A stretch of DNA of 21,311 nucleotides from Methanomicrobiales archaeon (GTDB lineage: Archaea > Halobacteriota > Methanomicrobia > Methanomicrobiales > JACTUA01), in the NCBI GenBank assembly GCA_028678965.1, contig JAJRCM010000087.1, forward strand, positions 1-21,311, given 5' to 3'. The position numbers and the translations under genes were made by a program. Under the pieces are notes generated by a model. It was given only the letters and a program-made list of their open reading frames with translations, ran no database searches and was not told where the DNA came from. Within the stretch, counting starts at the first letter, position 1, and each line of letters opens with the position of its first letter. This document shows, one piece after another, positions 7,638-14,512 of the stretch.

Positions 7638-8318
7638 ATGAGACTTACCTGGTTGGGACATTCCTGCGTACTGCTGGAGGGGACGCACACGGTGATATTC
7701 GATCCCTTCACCCCCTCCCTTCCCATTCCACGATCCCCTGATATTATTGCCCTGACCCATGGGCACGGGGATCACATTGGAGAGACAGTGCACCTGCACA
7801 CGACGACGGTTGCTATCAATGAGACCGCAAAAGTGCTCGCTAAGGAAGGTATCGATGTTGAGGGAATGAACATCGGGGGCACTATTGAGGTCAAGGGCGT
7901 CACCTTCACCATGACGCCCGCCATCCACTCCGGTGGCCTGGAACTCGGAGGATCCATGAAGTACGGGGGTGGGGCCTGCGGGTACGTGGTAGCTATGGAC
8001 GATCTGAAGGTGTATCATGCGGGGGATACTGCGATCTTTACCGATATGGAACTGATCGGTGAACTCTACTCTCCTGATGTTGCCCTCCTCCCCATCGGTG
8101 GAAGGTTCACCATGGGACCGCGGGAAGCGATGATGGCCGCCCAATTCATCGGTGCCCCGCTCGTTATTCCCATCCACTACGATACATGGCCCGCCATCCG
8201 GCAGGATCCCATATCATTCAAAAATGCAATCGAGCGCACCACTGACCTCCATGTCGCGGTGTTGAAAGCAGGAGAGTCGCTGGATTTGGATGCAGCCACC
8301 ATCAGGAAGCGAGTGTGA
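7638..8318 (+). CDS. UPF0173 metal-dependent hydrolase (metallo-beta-lactamase fold)
   Basis: Protein of 226 residues, the normal length for UPF0173, a branch of the metallo-beta-lactamase superfamily related to UlaG. Two-metal-site motifs are complete: GHSC (7-10), HGHGDH (41-46), a third-ligand candidate H97 in AIHSGG, HAGDT (127-131) with bridging D130, and IPIHYDTWP (177-185) with H180. The substrate is unknown; relatives include lactonases and phosphodiesterases. There is no signal peptide, so it is cytoplasmic. The ATG at 7638 gives the standard start MRLTWLGHSC. It is convergent with fae-hps. Confidence 0.92.
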   Translation: MRLTWLGHSCVLLEGTHTVIFDPFTPSLPIPRSPDIIALTHGHGDHIGETVHLHTTTVAINETAKVLAKEGIDVEGMNIGGTIEVKGVTFTMTPAIHSGGLELGGSMKYGGGACGYVVAMDDLKVYHAGDTAIFTDMELIGELYSPDVALLPIGGRFTMGPREAMMAAQFIGAPLVIPIHYDTWPAIRQDPISFKNAIERTTDLHVAVLKAGESLDLDAATIRKRV

Positions 8319-8410
8319 AGCGGTTATCGGTAATAACTTCCCTCCCTTCTCTGTTTCTTTACCTGGAGAACAACAGATAGAAGCGTGCGGTTAAAAAGGA
8401 TGTTCGAGGT

Positions 8411-8428
8411 AAGTACTACGTACTTTTT
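8411..8428 (+). terminator. Hairpin with T-run after the UPF0173 gene
   Basis: AAGTAC, a 3-base loop TAC, then GTACTT form a perfect 6-bp hairpin that merges into TTTTT. It lies about 92 bases after the UPF0173 stop in the gap between convergent genes, so it is a plausible terminator for the plus strand. Confidence 0.45.
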
Positions 8429-8436
8429 GCATTCAG

Positions 8437-8442
8437 AAAAAA
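8437..8442 (-). terminator. T6 tract directly after fae-hps
   Basis: Six A on the plus strand read as T6 on the minus strand, starting immediately after the fae-hps TAA. Simple T-tract terminator in the convergent gap. Confidence 0.45.
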
Positions 8443-9624
8443 TTAAAAGTCCGTTATCACCCGGAACTGGTCGATATCCTCCTTGCTCAGCTGCTCGAGA
8501 AACTCCTCAGCAGCGTGATGAACATCCTTGCTCGCGGTTATAGCCCGGCCGACGACGAGAATGTCCGCCCCTGCCTTGAGGGCGGTCTTCACCACATCGA
8601 CCTTGATACCTCCGGCTGTTGCGATGAGAATCTTCTTTCCTGCCGCCTTCCTGATGGCCTCGATATCGCCCCACCGATGGTCAGATCCCTCGGCATCGAT
8701 GGCACGGTGCAACTCCACAATGTCCGGTTTGATAGTCAGTTGCTTGACCACCTTGGCGGGATCTGGCACATTAAGCATATCCACAATGGAATAGATCCCG
8801 GTCTTCTTTGCCTCATTGATTGCCTTCTCCATGGTCTCTTTCGGTGCAAGGCCGGAGATCACCACCGCATCGGCAGAGGCATCAGAGGCCATACGGGCTT
8901 CCAGATTACCGGTGTCCAGGATCTTCAGATCGGCAATGATGAATGCATTGGGGCGGAGCTTTCGGAGCTGCCCGATTACCTCCACTCCGAACTTCTTGAT
9001 CATGGGTGTTCCCGCTTCGATGATCAGGTGATCATTATCGGGAAGAGACACGATAACCGAGGTGATACGGTTCATGTCCACGAGATCCATGGCCACTTGC
9101 AGGTAGGGAGGATCCCAGAGGCGCTGGACCTTGAAGCCCATGATGGGGTGGGCCTGGCGATCCTTTTCGTAAAGGAGAGTAGCCGCGTCCGGAAATTTAT
9201 CGAAAGCACGCCGGATGGCGAGCTTCATCGCCCCGTAGTTGTAGCGGTAGAGCTTATTGTAGTCATTCGCAGTGGGGTGAATGAACACACTGGCGAGGAT
9301 GACAAGCTGCTCAATGTCCGCGTCTTTAAAAATGCCCTCCTCCACTGAGTCCGCGACAGCCTTTGCCACCGCTGCTTGTACAGGGCCGAAAACCTGGTTG
9401 ACCTGTGTTTCTTTGCGGATGGTCACCTTGGGTATCACCAAAGTCGCCGGCTTGGCGAGAAGGTTCGGTCTTACCACCGCAAGGAGGGGGGTATGACCCT
9501 TGGAGAGCTGGGAGAGGGCATTGGCGAATGCCGTCCCTGCAGGTCCGTTCTTGTCCCCGATGATCAGATCGATGTGTGCAAGCTCTGCACTATCCCCGAC
9601 GAGTGCTTCTCCCACAAGATACAT
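8443..9624 (-). CDS. fae-hps: Bifunctional formaldehyde-activating enzyme / 3-hexulose-6-phosphate synthase
   Basis: Fused enzyme of 393 residues. The N-terminal Fae domain (about 1-160) condenses formaldehyde with tetrahydromethanopterin; its catalytic histidine H17 is in place in ELAHIDLIIGDKNGPAG, and the family stretch VFIHPTANDYNKLY is at 113-126. The C-terminal Hps domain (about 165-393), an OMP-decarboxylase-fold TIM barrel, shows IIEAGTPMIKKFG (201-213), ADLKILDTG (231-239) and ATAGGIK. In methanogens the fusion runs mainly toward ribulose-5-phosphate supply, releasing formaldehyde that Fae captures. The ATG at 9624 gives MYLVGEALVGD, the usual start, with weak GGAA ten bases upstream. 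tRNA-Trp ends 59 bases upstream on the same strand with a T6 run between. Confidence 0.96.
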   Translation of the reverse strand: MYLVGEALVGDSAELAHIDLIIGDKNGPAGTAFANALSQLSKGHTPLLAVVRPNLLAKPATLVIPKVTIRKETQVNQVFGPVQAAVAKAVADSVEEGIFKDADIEQLVILASVFIHPTANDYNKLYRYNYGAMKLAIRRAFDKFPDAATLLYEKDRQAHPIMGFKVQRLWDPPYLQVAMDLVDMNRITSVIVSLPDNDHLIIEAGTPMIKKFGVEVIGQLRKLRPNAFIIADLKILDTGNLEARMASDASADAVVISGLAPKETMEKAINEAKKTGIYSIVDMLNVPDPAKVVKQLTIKPDIVELHRAIDAEGSDHRWGDIEAIRKAAGKKILIATAGGIKVDVVKTALKAGADILVVGRAITASKDVHHAAEEFLEQLSKEDIDQFRVITDF

Positions 9625-9663
9625 AGCAATTCCAGTCCGATGTAGTTATTCAACCGACCGGTT

Positions 9664-9669
9664 AAAAAA
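9664..9669 (-). terminator. T6 tract after tRNA-Trp
   Basis: T6 on the minus strand begins 14 bases after the tRNA-Trp discriminator base. It may end the pre-tRNA. The same A/T-rich bases (TTTTTTAA) could instead serve as the TATA region of fae-hps, about 40 bases from its ATG. Confidence 0.4.
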
Positions 9670-9683
9670 GATACGCGAAACGA

Positions 9684-9833
9684 TGGGGCTGGTGAGATTT
9701 GAACTCACGATCGACGGGTCTCTCCGACATGCGTCAGTGCTCCAACGGATCATCACCTATTCAGAAGACCCATTGTTCATCATACGCAAACACCGCTGGA
9801 GCCCGTCGCCATTCCTGACTAGGCCACAGCCCC
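9684..9833 (-). tRNA. trnW: tRNA-Trp (CCA) with a 76-base intron
   Basis: The acceptor arms GGGGCTG and CAGCCCC pair fully, the discriminator is A, the D arm is GCC…GGC, and the T arm is GTGAG-TTCAAAT-CTCAC. The anticodon stem ACGGG/CCCGT closes a loop CUCCAGA after intron removal, giving anticodon CCA (9799-9797). The intron lies between positions 37 and 38; the mature tRNA is 74 bases without an encoded CCA end. The splice junctions form a bulge-helix-bulge: CUCC pairs with GGAG, with 3-base bulges AGC and AGA cut after AG. An intron after position 37 is the classic site for euryarchaeal tRNA-Trp. Confidence 0.96.
9720..9795 (-). ncRNA. tRNA-Trp intron acting as a box C/D 2'-O-methylation guide
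   Basis: The intron carries box C ATGATGA (9783-9777), box D' CTGA (9764-9761), box C' GTGATGA (9756-9750) and box D CTGA (9737-9734). A terminal stem GCGT/ACGC abuts boxes C and D. Upstream of box D, the segment reading TTGGAGC pairs with positions 31-37 of the same tRNA, and the fifth base before the box faces C34. Upstream of box D', GGGTCT pairs with AGACCC (36-41), and the fifth base faces C39. By the box-plus-five rule it should direct Cm34 and Cm39. Haloarchaeal and Pyrococcus tRNA-Trp introns are known to do this at 34 and 39. Box and pairing positions are seen directly; methylation is inferred. Confidence 0.92.
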
Positions 9834-10091
9834 GATCACTGGCGTGGTGCCAGCAGTATGCTGACCAGTACACACTCTCCCTATCCTGATTTAAGGATTA
9901 TGATATCGGTGTTTTTTCGGTATCCGATAGGCCTCTCCATCCCCCACACTGCCCCCAATGAAGTCCTGCCGAACATCATGTTGGTGATAGGACATGTCCC
10001 ACGGGTGACCGGAACGATTCTGACATGGTGTGGGCGAGAGATGTTTATCCCACAGCCAAACCTGGAGGATAGGTCGCTATTCGAGGTTACC
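9834..10091. other. Gap between tRNA-Trp and the GDPD gene
   Basis: No convincing gene in 258 bases. Short frames exist on both strands but have no family resemblance or ribosome site. Overlapping small hairpins (CTGGC/GCCAG at 9839-9853, CAGCA/TGCTG at 9851-9863) precede tRNA-Trp. A palindrome GGACATGTCC lies at 9990-9999. CCTTAAATCA near 9889-9898 on the minus strand may be the tRNA-Trp TATA region. Confidence 0.4.
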
Positions 10092-10778
10092 TTATGCTCG
10101 TTCCAGTGACACCATCACTTTCTTCCCCCAGCAGGGATTATCAGTGACAAAGCCATCGGCCTGTCGCTGGAGGGCCATTCGTACCTCCCGTTCGTGGTTT
10201 AGTGTCCAGGGGACAACCAGCAGGTGCTGATGGTGGGCTTCCCTCACCATCAACGGGGTGAGGAGGGAGAATTCGGGGAATATCATCTTCGCCTGGATAG
10301 TGATAGCACGTTCAATGGTCGTGGGATCGACTCTTGAAAAAATGAGGCCGCGACTGATATGGGGAAGTGCATCTTTCGCCTCCTTCAATGCCTGATCATG
10401 AAAAGAGACAATCCAGATCGTGGTATCTGTTGTTCTGGCAATGAGATCGAAGACCGGGCTATTACCTTCTGGCTCCTTCAGTTCTATCACCAGCCCGCAG
10501 CGACCCTTCGCCGCAGACAGTACCTCTTCCAGTGTGGGGACCTGTTCCCCCTTTCCGGCATCAAACATTCGTAGGGTTGCAAGGTCAAGCTCACGTACCC
10601 GCCCGATCCCGTTGGTGGTCCGATCGACAGTCGCATCATGCATGATGACCGGCACCCCGTCCCTGCTCAACCGGACATCCACCTCCACGAAAGGTGCACA
10701 CTCTATCCCCTTACTCAGTGCACGGAGCGTATTCTCAGGTTCGCATCCCGCGGCACCCCTATGGCCGATGACAAACAT
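10092..10778 (-). CDS. Glycerophosphodiester phosphodiesterase family protein
   Basis: Soluble GDPD-family TIM-barrel enzyme of 228 residues that hydrolyses glycerophosphodiesters to glycerol phosphate and an alcohol; in archaea the natural substrate may be an ether-lipid head-group product. The catalytic pattern is complete: GHRG (5-8) with H6 and R7, EPENT (13-17), VEVDVRLSRDG (31-41) with the E and D metal ligands, and MHD (46-48) with H47. LVIELKEP follows, and the barrel closes with VPWTLN and GFVTDNP. There is no signal peptide or membrane helix, so it is cytoplasmic. It stands alone, with 127 bases upstream to the next gene; a TTTAAA-like element near 10840 may be its TATA box. Confidence 0.92.
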   Translation of the reverse strand: MFVIGHRGAAGCEPENTLRALSKGIECAPFVEVDVRLSRDGVPVIMHDATVDRTTNGIGRVRELDLATLRMFDAGKGEQVPTLEEVLSAAKGRCGLVIELKEPEGNSPVFDLIARTTDTTIWIVSFHDQALKEAKDALPHISRGLIFSRVDPTTIERAITIQAKMIFPEFSLLTPLMVREAHHQHLLVVPWTLNHEREVRMALQRQADGFVTDNPCWGKKVMVSLERA

Positions 10779-10897
10779 ATCCTTTTCTCAGTAATACTCC
10801 CATAAGGAGAGTGTGATAGTTCGCAGAGCACATTTCTCTTTTAAATGTCAAGACCATGCGGACGACTAATTGCGGTTTCCTTTCCCGAACGTACCAC

Positions 10898-10903
10898 AAA
10901 AAA
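10898..10903 (-). terminator. T6 tract after dadD
   Basis: T6 on the minus strand begins two bases after the dadD stop, a likely T-tract terminator for the MTIP–dadD transcript. Confidence 0.45.
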
Positions 10904-10905
10904 CC

Positions 10906-12231
10906 TCAGGAGAATGCCCTCTGCAGGAGTTGTTCTGCAGCACGCGCAGCACCGGCAATGATGCCCGCTTCCCCCGGAACCGTTCGGTGATGCATCAGGA
11001 CCTTTCCGTTGCAGATGACGGTGTTCACTGCTGACCCATTACAGGCATACACCACATTGGATTCAACGTTGTGTAGCGGGGTATTGCACGGACCGTTCCG
11101 GTCAATAAGGATGATATCTGCCGGAGCGCCCGGTGCTATCTTCCCTGGACCGAAGCCTAGAGCCCGTGCTCCATTGGAGGTGGCCAGGGTGAGCGCCTCT
11201 TTTGCCGGCAGGATCGTCCCCGAATTCCAGAAAAATTTCTGGAGGAGTGAGGCGCACTTCATGGTCTCAAACATATCGAGACTGTTATTGGAAGCGCAAC
11301 CGTCAGTTCCAAGAGTCACGTTTACATTATTTTTGCGGAGTGACGGGTATGGCATGGCACGGTTCACGGCGAGCTTCATGTTGCTCTGAGGATTATGTGA
11401 GACGTGCACCCCCTTCTTCCCGAGTAGAGCGCATTCATTTTTATCGATCCAGCAACAATGAGCAGCGATGGTGCGCGGGGTGAGAATACCGCAGGAGTCA
11501 AGATAGGCAGGAGGGCGCCTCCCGAATTTCGATAGGCACTCCTGCACTTCGTGTTCCGTCTCACTTACATGGATATGGATGGCGACTCCCATCACTTCAC
11601 TGAACTCCGCCAGCCAGCGGAGACCTTCATCAGAGACAGTGTAGACCGCATGCGGTCCCACCGCGGGTCGGATTCGGGGATTTTTCAACCCAAGGAGATA
11701 GTTCACCACGTCCTCTGTGGCGTGAATCTCCCGCTCCCTTCTGTCTTCGTCACCGAGATCGATGAACCCGTAGGAGAGCACCGCCTTCATTCCCGAGTCA
11801 ATGACCGCCCGTGCCGCGTCCTTCATAAAAAAGTACATATCATTGAACGCGATGGTCCCGCTCTTGGTCATTTCCAGGCAGGCAAGCTTCGTGCCCCAGT
11901 ATACATCGTCTCCTTTCAGATGGGCTTCCAACGGCCAGATTTTCTGTTCCAGCCATTCCTGCAGGTTCATGTCATCCGCATATCCGCGAAGGAGGGTCAT
12001 GGCGGCATGGGTATGGGTATTGACAAGACCAGGAAGGGCAATCGCCCCTCGGCCATCGATCTCCAGAGTATCCTGTCCGCGAAGGGACGTTTCGGCACCC
12101 TTTCCCATGGCTTCGATGTGTCCTGCCTCGTTGATGCAGATATCAGCTACCTGCTGGTCTATCAGAACATTCCTGACCAGAAGCGGACCACGGTGGCGAA
12201 AGAGTTCCTCTCCCACCGTTTCCCCTCTCAT
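10906..12231 (-). CDS. dadD: 5'-deoxyadenosine / MTA / SAH deaminase (DadD)
   Basis: Amidohydrolase of 441 residues from the archaeal DadD branch of the MTA/SAH deaminases, which turn 5'-deoxyadenosine, methylthioadenosine and S-adenosylhomocysteine into their inosine forms. Metal and substrate residues are intact: NTHTHAAMTLLRG (71-83) with H73 and H75, AIHIHVSETEHE (217-228) with H221, AAHCCWI (257-262), VSHNPQSNMKL (277-287) and GTDGCASNN (308-316) with D310. Its ATG overlaps the stop of the phosphorylase gene in ATGA. Together they form a two-step salvage: deamination here, then phosphorolysis of the inosine product. The chemistry is sure; which substrate dominates is not visible. Confidence 0.92.
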   Translation of the reverse strand: MRGETVGEELFRHRGPLLVRNVLIDQQVADICINEAGHIEAMGKGAETSLRGQDTLEIDGRGAIALPGLVNTHTHAAMTLLRGYADDMNLQEWLEQKIWPLEAHLKGDDVYWGTKLACLEMTKSGTIAFNDMYFFMKDAARAVIDSGMKAVLSYGFIDLGDEDRREREIHATEDVVNYLLGLKNPRIRPAVGPHAVYTVSDEGLRWLAEFSEVMGVAIHIHVSETEHEVQECLSKFGRRPPAYLDSCGILTPRTIAAHCCWIDKNECALLGKKGVHVSHNPQSNMKLAVNRAMPYPSLRKNNVNVTLGTDGCASNNSLDMFETMKCASLLQKFFWNSGTILPAKEALTLATSNGARALGFGPGKIAPGAPADIILIDRNGPCNTPLHNVESNVVYACNGSAVNTVICNGKVLMHHRTVPGEAGIIAGAARAAEQLLQRAFS

Positions 12232-12902
12232 CGCAATCCCTCCATAATACGATGAATGATCGATGCAGTCCTGTCGCAGTACCGTCGTGAAATGTCAAGA
12301 ATATGCTCATAGCTAAGCACTTCCTCCGCCAGTCCATTGGCACAGTTATCGACGGTACATATGGCGGCAAAGGGGATGCCTAACTCATTCGCCAGCGTTG
12401 CCTCATTCGCGAGCGTCATCCCTACCACATCACCTAACCGGGAGAGCATCCGCACTTCAGCGACGGTTTCGATGCGTGGTCCCTGGGTCTGGATATAGAT
12501 CCCCCCATACCTGGCCTCAGGAATAAGGCGGGATAGTGCAGAAGCAAGCTCGGGGGATATCTCAGGCCGGATATGCACAATCGCGTGGTCATGGATCGTG
12601 GGTATACGACCGATCGTCAGGTAGTCGGTGGGAATAAGGAGGATCCCGGGCGATATCGCTGGGGAGAGGGATCCGACGGAACCAATGGCGATAAGTCTGT
12701 CCACTCCTGCGATCGCAAGTGCTGCCAGCTGTGCCCGTACATTGATGCGGTGGGGGGGAAGCCCCCGCTGGTGGCGCAGGAGGAGGATTGCCCCATCGCT
12801 ACGGTGCACATTCGCTGACCCGTATGGGGTGGCGATTGTCTCCAGTGATGCGGGAGGTAGATCAGAGAATAGAAGGCTCGTGCCACCAATGATACCGAGC
12901 AT
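12228..12902 (-). CDS. S-methyl-5'-thioinosine phosphorylase-like protein (MTAP/PNP family)
   Basis: Nucleoside phosphorylase of 224 residues, somewhat short against 250-280 for typical MTAP. Family marks: GIIGGTS (3-9), PPHRINVRAQLAAL (49-62), QTQGPRIETVAEV (138-150) and GMTLANEATLANELG (161-175). The base-recognition loop reads TVDNCANG (183-190), where methyladenosine-specific MTAPs have TDYDC. Asp at the key place is replaced by Asn186, as in enzymes that prefer 6-oxopurines. This fits methylthioinosine or 5'-deoxyinosine rather than methylthioadenosine. It overlaps dadD by ATGA, the deaminase that would make its substrate. The ATG at 12902 begins MLGIIGGTS, the expected N-terminus. Confidence 0.88.
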   Translation of the reverse strand: MLGIIGGTSLLFSDLPPASLETIATPYGSANVHRSDGAILLLRHQRGLPPHRINVRAQLAALAIAGVDRLIAIGSVGSLSPAISPGILLIPTDYLTIGRIPTIHDHAIVHIRPEISPELASALSRLIPEARYGGIYIQTQGPRIETVAEVRMLSRLGDVVGMTLANEATLANELGIPFAAICTVDNCANGLAEEVLSYEHILDISRRYCDRTASIIHRIMEGLR

Positions 12903-13146
12903 TACCGGCCCCCCGTATCAGATACTTCGAGTCCTTGAGAGATCCTCCCTGTACTCAATTCACCGCATGTTTCGTTGTTCACTTTCTCCTCTCCTCCCTG
13001 CTTTCCACCATACTCTTCATCCCGCCCTCACCGATTACCGTCTCCTCGCAAGTGTATTACAGAGTGTATGACGCCACGGCCACAAAAACCAGTCGTCCGT
13101 TCAATAGTCCGGAGAAGTAATAAGGGTCGGTGGGTGATGAGTATAC
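12903..13146. promoter_or_regulatory. Divergent promoter region between MTIP and nicotinate phosphoribosyltransferase genes
   Basis: 244 bases without a supported gene. AGTAATAA (13115-13122) lies about 28 bases before the ATG at 13147 and may be its TATA box; GGTGATGAG just before that ATG is a good ribosome site. The middle is pyrimidine-rich on the plus strand. No clear TATA for the leftward gene was found. Confidence 0.35.
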
Positions 13147-14301
13147 ATGGGACGCTTCAGGATAGTCGATGACCAGACCATCGGGGAAGGGATGTGCACT
13201 GATATCTATTTTCTGCGGACCGAAGAGATCCTTCACCGCGAGGGACTGAATCCCCAGGTGACTATGGAGGTGACGGCGACATCCCTTCCCTCATCATGGG
13301 GGGTATTCTGCGGTCTCGAAGATGTGCTCACTCTCCTTGAAGGGGTCCCGGTCTCCCTTGACGCGATGCCAGAAGGATGCCGTTTTTTCCCTAATGAACC
13401 GGTGGTGAGAATAACCGGGGGGTATGCAGATTTTGCCCGCTATGAAACCGCTATCCTCGGTTTTCTCTGTCATGCCTCTGGTATTGCCACCGCTGCTGCT
13501 CACATCACCGCCGCGGCTGCTGGAATTCCCATCTACTCCTTTGGATCCCGTCGGCAGCACCCTGCCATCGCCTCCATGGTAGAACGAGCAGCATGGATCG
13601 GGGGAGTGAGCGGGGTGAGTAATGTCTGTGCACCGGAGGGTGTTCCACGTGTGGGAACCATGCCTCACTCGTTCATCATCTGCCATTCCTCGCCAGAAAG
13701 GGCATTCCGGGCGTTCGATCAGCATGCCGGTGGAGAGGTCCCCCGCATTATGCTCTGCGATACTCACTGCGATGAGAAGCGTGAGGTACTCATCGCAGCA
13801 GCCGCGGGAGCGGAAGCGGTCCGGCTCGACACCCCGAGCTCTCGAAGGGGGGATTTGAGGGCTATCCTGGAAGAGGTGCGGTGGGAGCTTGATGCAGCTG
13901 GGTTCGAATCGGTCCAGATTGTCCTTTCCGGTGGACTGACCAGGGAGGATGTCCTGAAATACCGCGACCTTGTAGATGCCTATGGTGTTGGTGGAGCAAT
14001 CGCGAATGCCCCGGTCATTGATTTTGCACTGGATATTGTGGAGATCGGTGGGCAACCGTATGCCAAACGGGGAAAACGGAGCGGGGTGAAACAGGTATAT
14101 GAGCACGAGAATCTCCACCACGAGACACGCCGTGCTGAGCAAATCCCACCTAAAGGTGCCCACCCGCTCCTCCAGCCCTGGATCGAGCACGGGCGGGTGC
14201 TCGCTCGACCTGACCTCCAGGAGTCCCGGGAACGAGTGCTCCGCGCTCTCCAGTCAGATGCGGGGGGTGTTCCGGCGGAGGGGGATAAGCAATTATTATA
14301 G
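13147..14301 (+). CDS. pncB: Nicotinate phosphoribosyltransferase (archaeal type)
   Basis: Enzyme of 384 residues that makes nicotinate mononucleotide from nicotinate and PRPP, the entry step of NAD salvage. It belongs to the shorter archaeal (Thermoplasma) type, not the ~400-500-residue bacterial form. Recognised: MGRFRIVDDQTIGEGMCTDI at the start, NEPVVRITGGYADF (83-96), IYSFGSRRQHPAIASM (129-144) with the conserved histidine H138, GTMPHSFI (170-177), VRLDTPSSRRGD, and the phosphate-binding IVLSGGLTRED. The ATG at 13147 has GGTGATGAG immediately upstream. Its last codons contain the TATA element that seems to serve the following tRNA unit. Confidence 0.93.
   Translation: MGRFRIVDDQTIGEGMCTDIYFLRTEEILHREGLNPQVTMEVTATSLPSSWGVFCGLEDVLTLLEGVPVSLDAMPEGCRFFPNEPVVRITGGYADFARYETAILGFLCHASGIATAAAHITAAAAGIPIYSFGSRRQHPAIASMVERAAWIGGVSGVSNVCAPEGVPRVGTMPHSFIICHSSPERAFRAFDQHAGGEVPRIMLCDTHCDEKREVLIAAAAGAEAVRLDTPSSRRGDLRAILEEVRWELDAAGFESVQIVLSGGLTREDVLKYRDLVDAYGVGGAIANAPVIDFALDIVEIGGQPYAKRGKRSGVKQVYEHENLHHETRRAEQIPPKGAHPLLQPWIEHGRVLARPDLQESRERVLRALQSDAGGVPAEGDKQLL
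14291..14300 (+). promoter_or_regulatory. TATA box for the tRNA-Ala unit
   Basis: AATTATTATA overlaps the last codons of the preceding gene. Its centre is about 27 bases before 14323, so transcription should begin right at the degenerate tRNA-like copy at 14327. No other TATA lies closer to the intact tRNA-Ala at 14395. Confidence 0.5.
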
Positions 14302-14326
14302 GTTCCACGTCCAATGTTCTAGGCAC

Positions 14327-14363
14327 GGGCCGATGGATCGGTGATAGATCGCCACCCTGACAT
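14327..14363 (+). pseudogene. Decayed copy of the 5' half of tRNA-Ala
   Basis: The 26 bases from 14327 match the first 26 bases of the intact tRNA-Ala at 21 positions, and all five differences are transitions. With one inserted C and one lost T the match extends to the anticodon loop CAT. The 3' half, including the T arm and the acceptor partner strand, is absent or unrecognisable, so it cannot fold into a tRNA. It is most simply the remnant of a tandem tRNA duplication; a retained role in the leader cannot be excluded. Confidence 0.6.
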
Positions 14364-14394
14364 CTCACGATCAGACAGGTCCCCCCATCACCGC

Positions 14395-14466
14395 GGGCTG
14401 GTAGATCAGTGGTAGATCGCACGCTTGGCATGCGTGAGGCCGCGGGTTCAATTCCCGCCCAGTCCA
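14395..14466 (+). tRNA. trnA: tRNA-Ala (GGC)
   Basis: Complete 72-base cloverleaf with no intron. The acceptor stem GGGCTGG/CCAGTCC carries the G3·U70 wobble that marks alanine tRNAs; the discriminator is A. D stem GATC/GATC, anticodon stem CACGC/GCGTG with loop TTGGCAT (anticodon GGC at 14427-14429), and T arm GCGGG-TTCAATT-CCCGC. No CCA end is encoded. It is followed by T7 at 14481 and then the first DUF47 gene. Confidence 0.97.
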
Positions 14467-14480
14467 TTGCTTCACAGCTC

Positions 14481-14487
14481 TTTTTTT
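14481..14487 (+). terminator. T7 tract after tRNA-Ala
   Basis: Seven T begin 15 bases after the tRNA end and 26 bases before the DUF47 start; a likely terminator for the tRNA. No separate TATA for the DUF47 gene is evident, so read-through may feed it. Confidence 0.5.
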
Positions 14488-14512
14488 CCTCGAACTGCTA
14501 CATTCCTATGAT

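Noticed and set aside
8515..9348. Long plus-strand frame of 277 codons across the fae-hps gene
   Set aside because: It is antisense to a fully conserved fae-hps, shows no family-like motifs and is rich in His/Arg/Gly as expected for a complement shadow.
9858..10109. Plus-strand frame of 83 codons between tRNA-Trp and GDPD
   Set aside because: No ribosome site, no family resemblance, and it runs into the end of the GDPD gene; treated as non-coding gap.
13294..14190. Minus-strand frame of 298 codons across the nicotinate phosphoribosyltransferase gene
   Set aside because: Antisense to an intact enzyme with all motifs; composition and lack of motifs mark it as a shadow.
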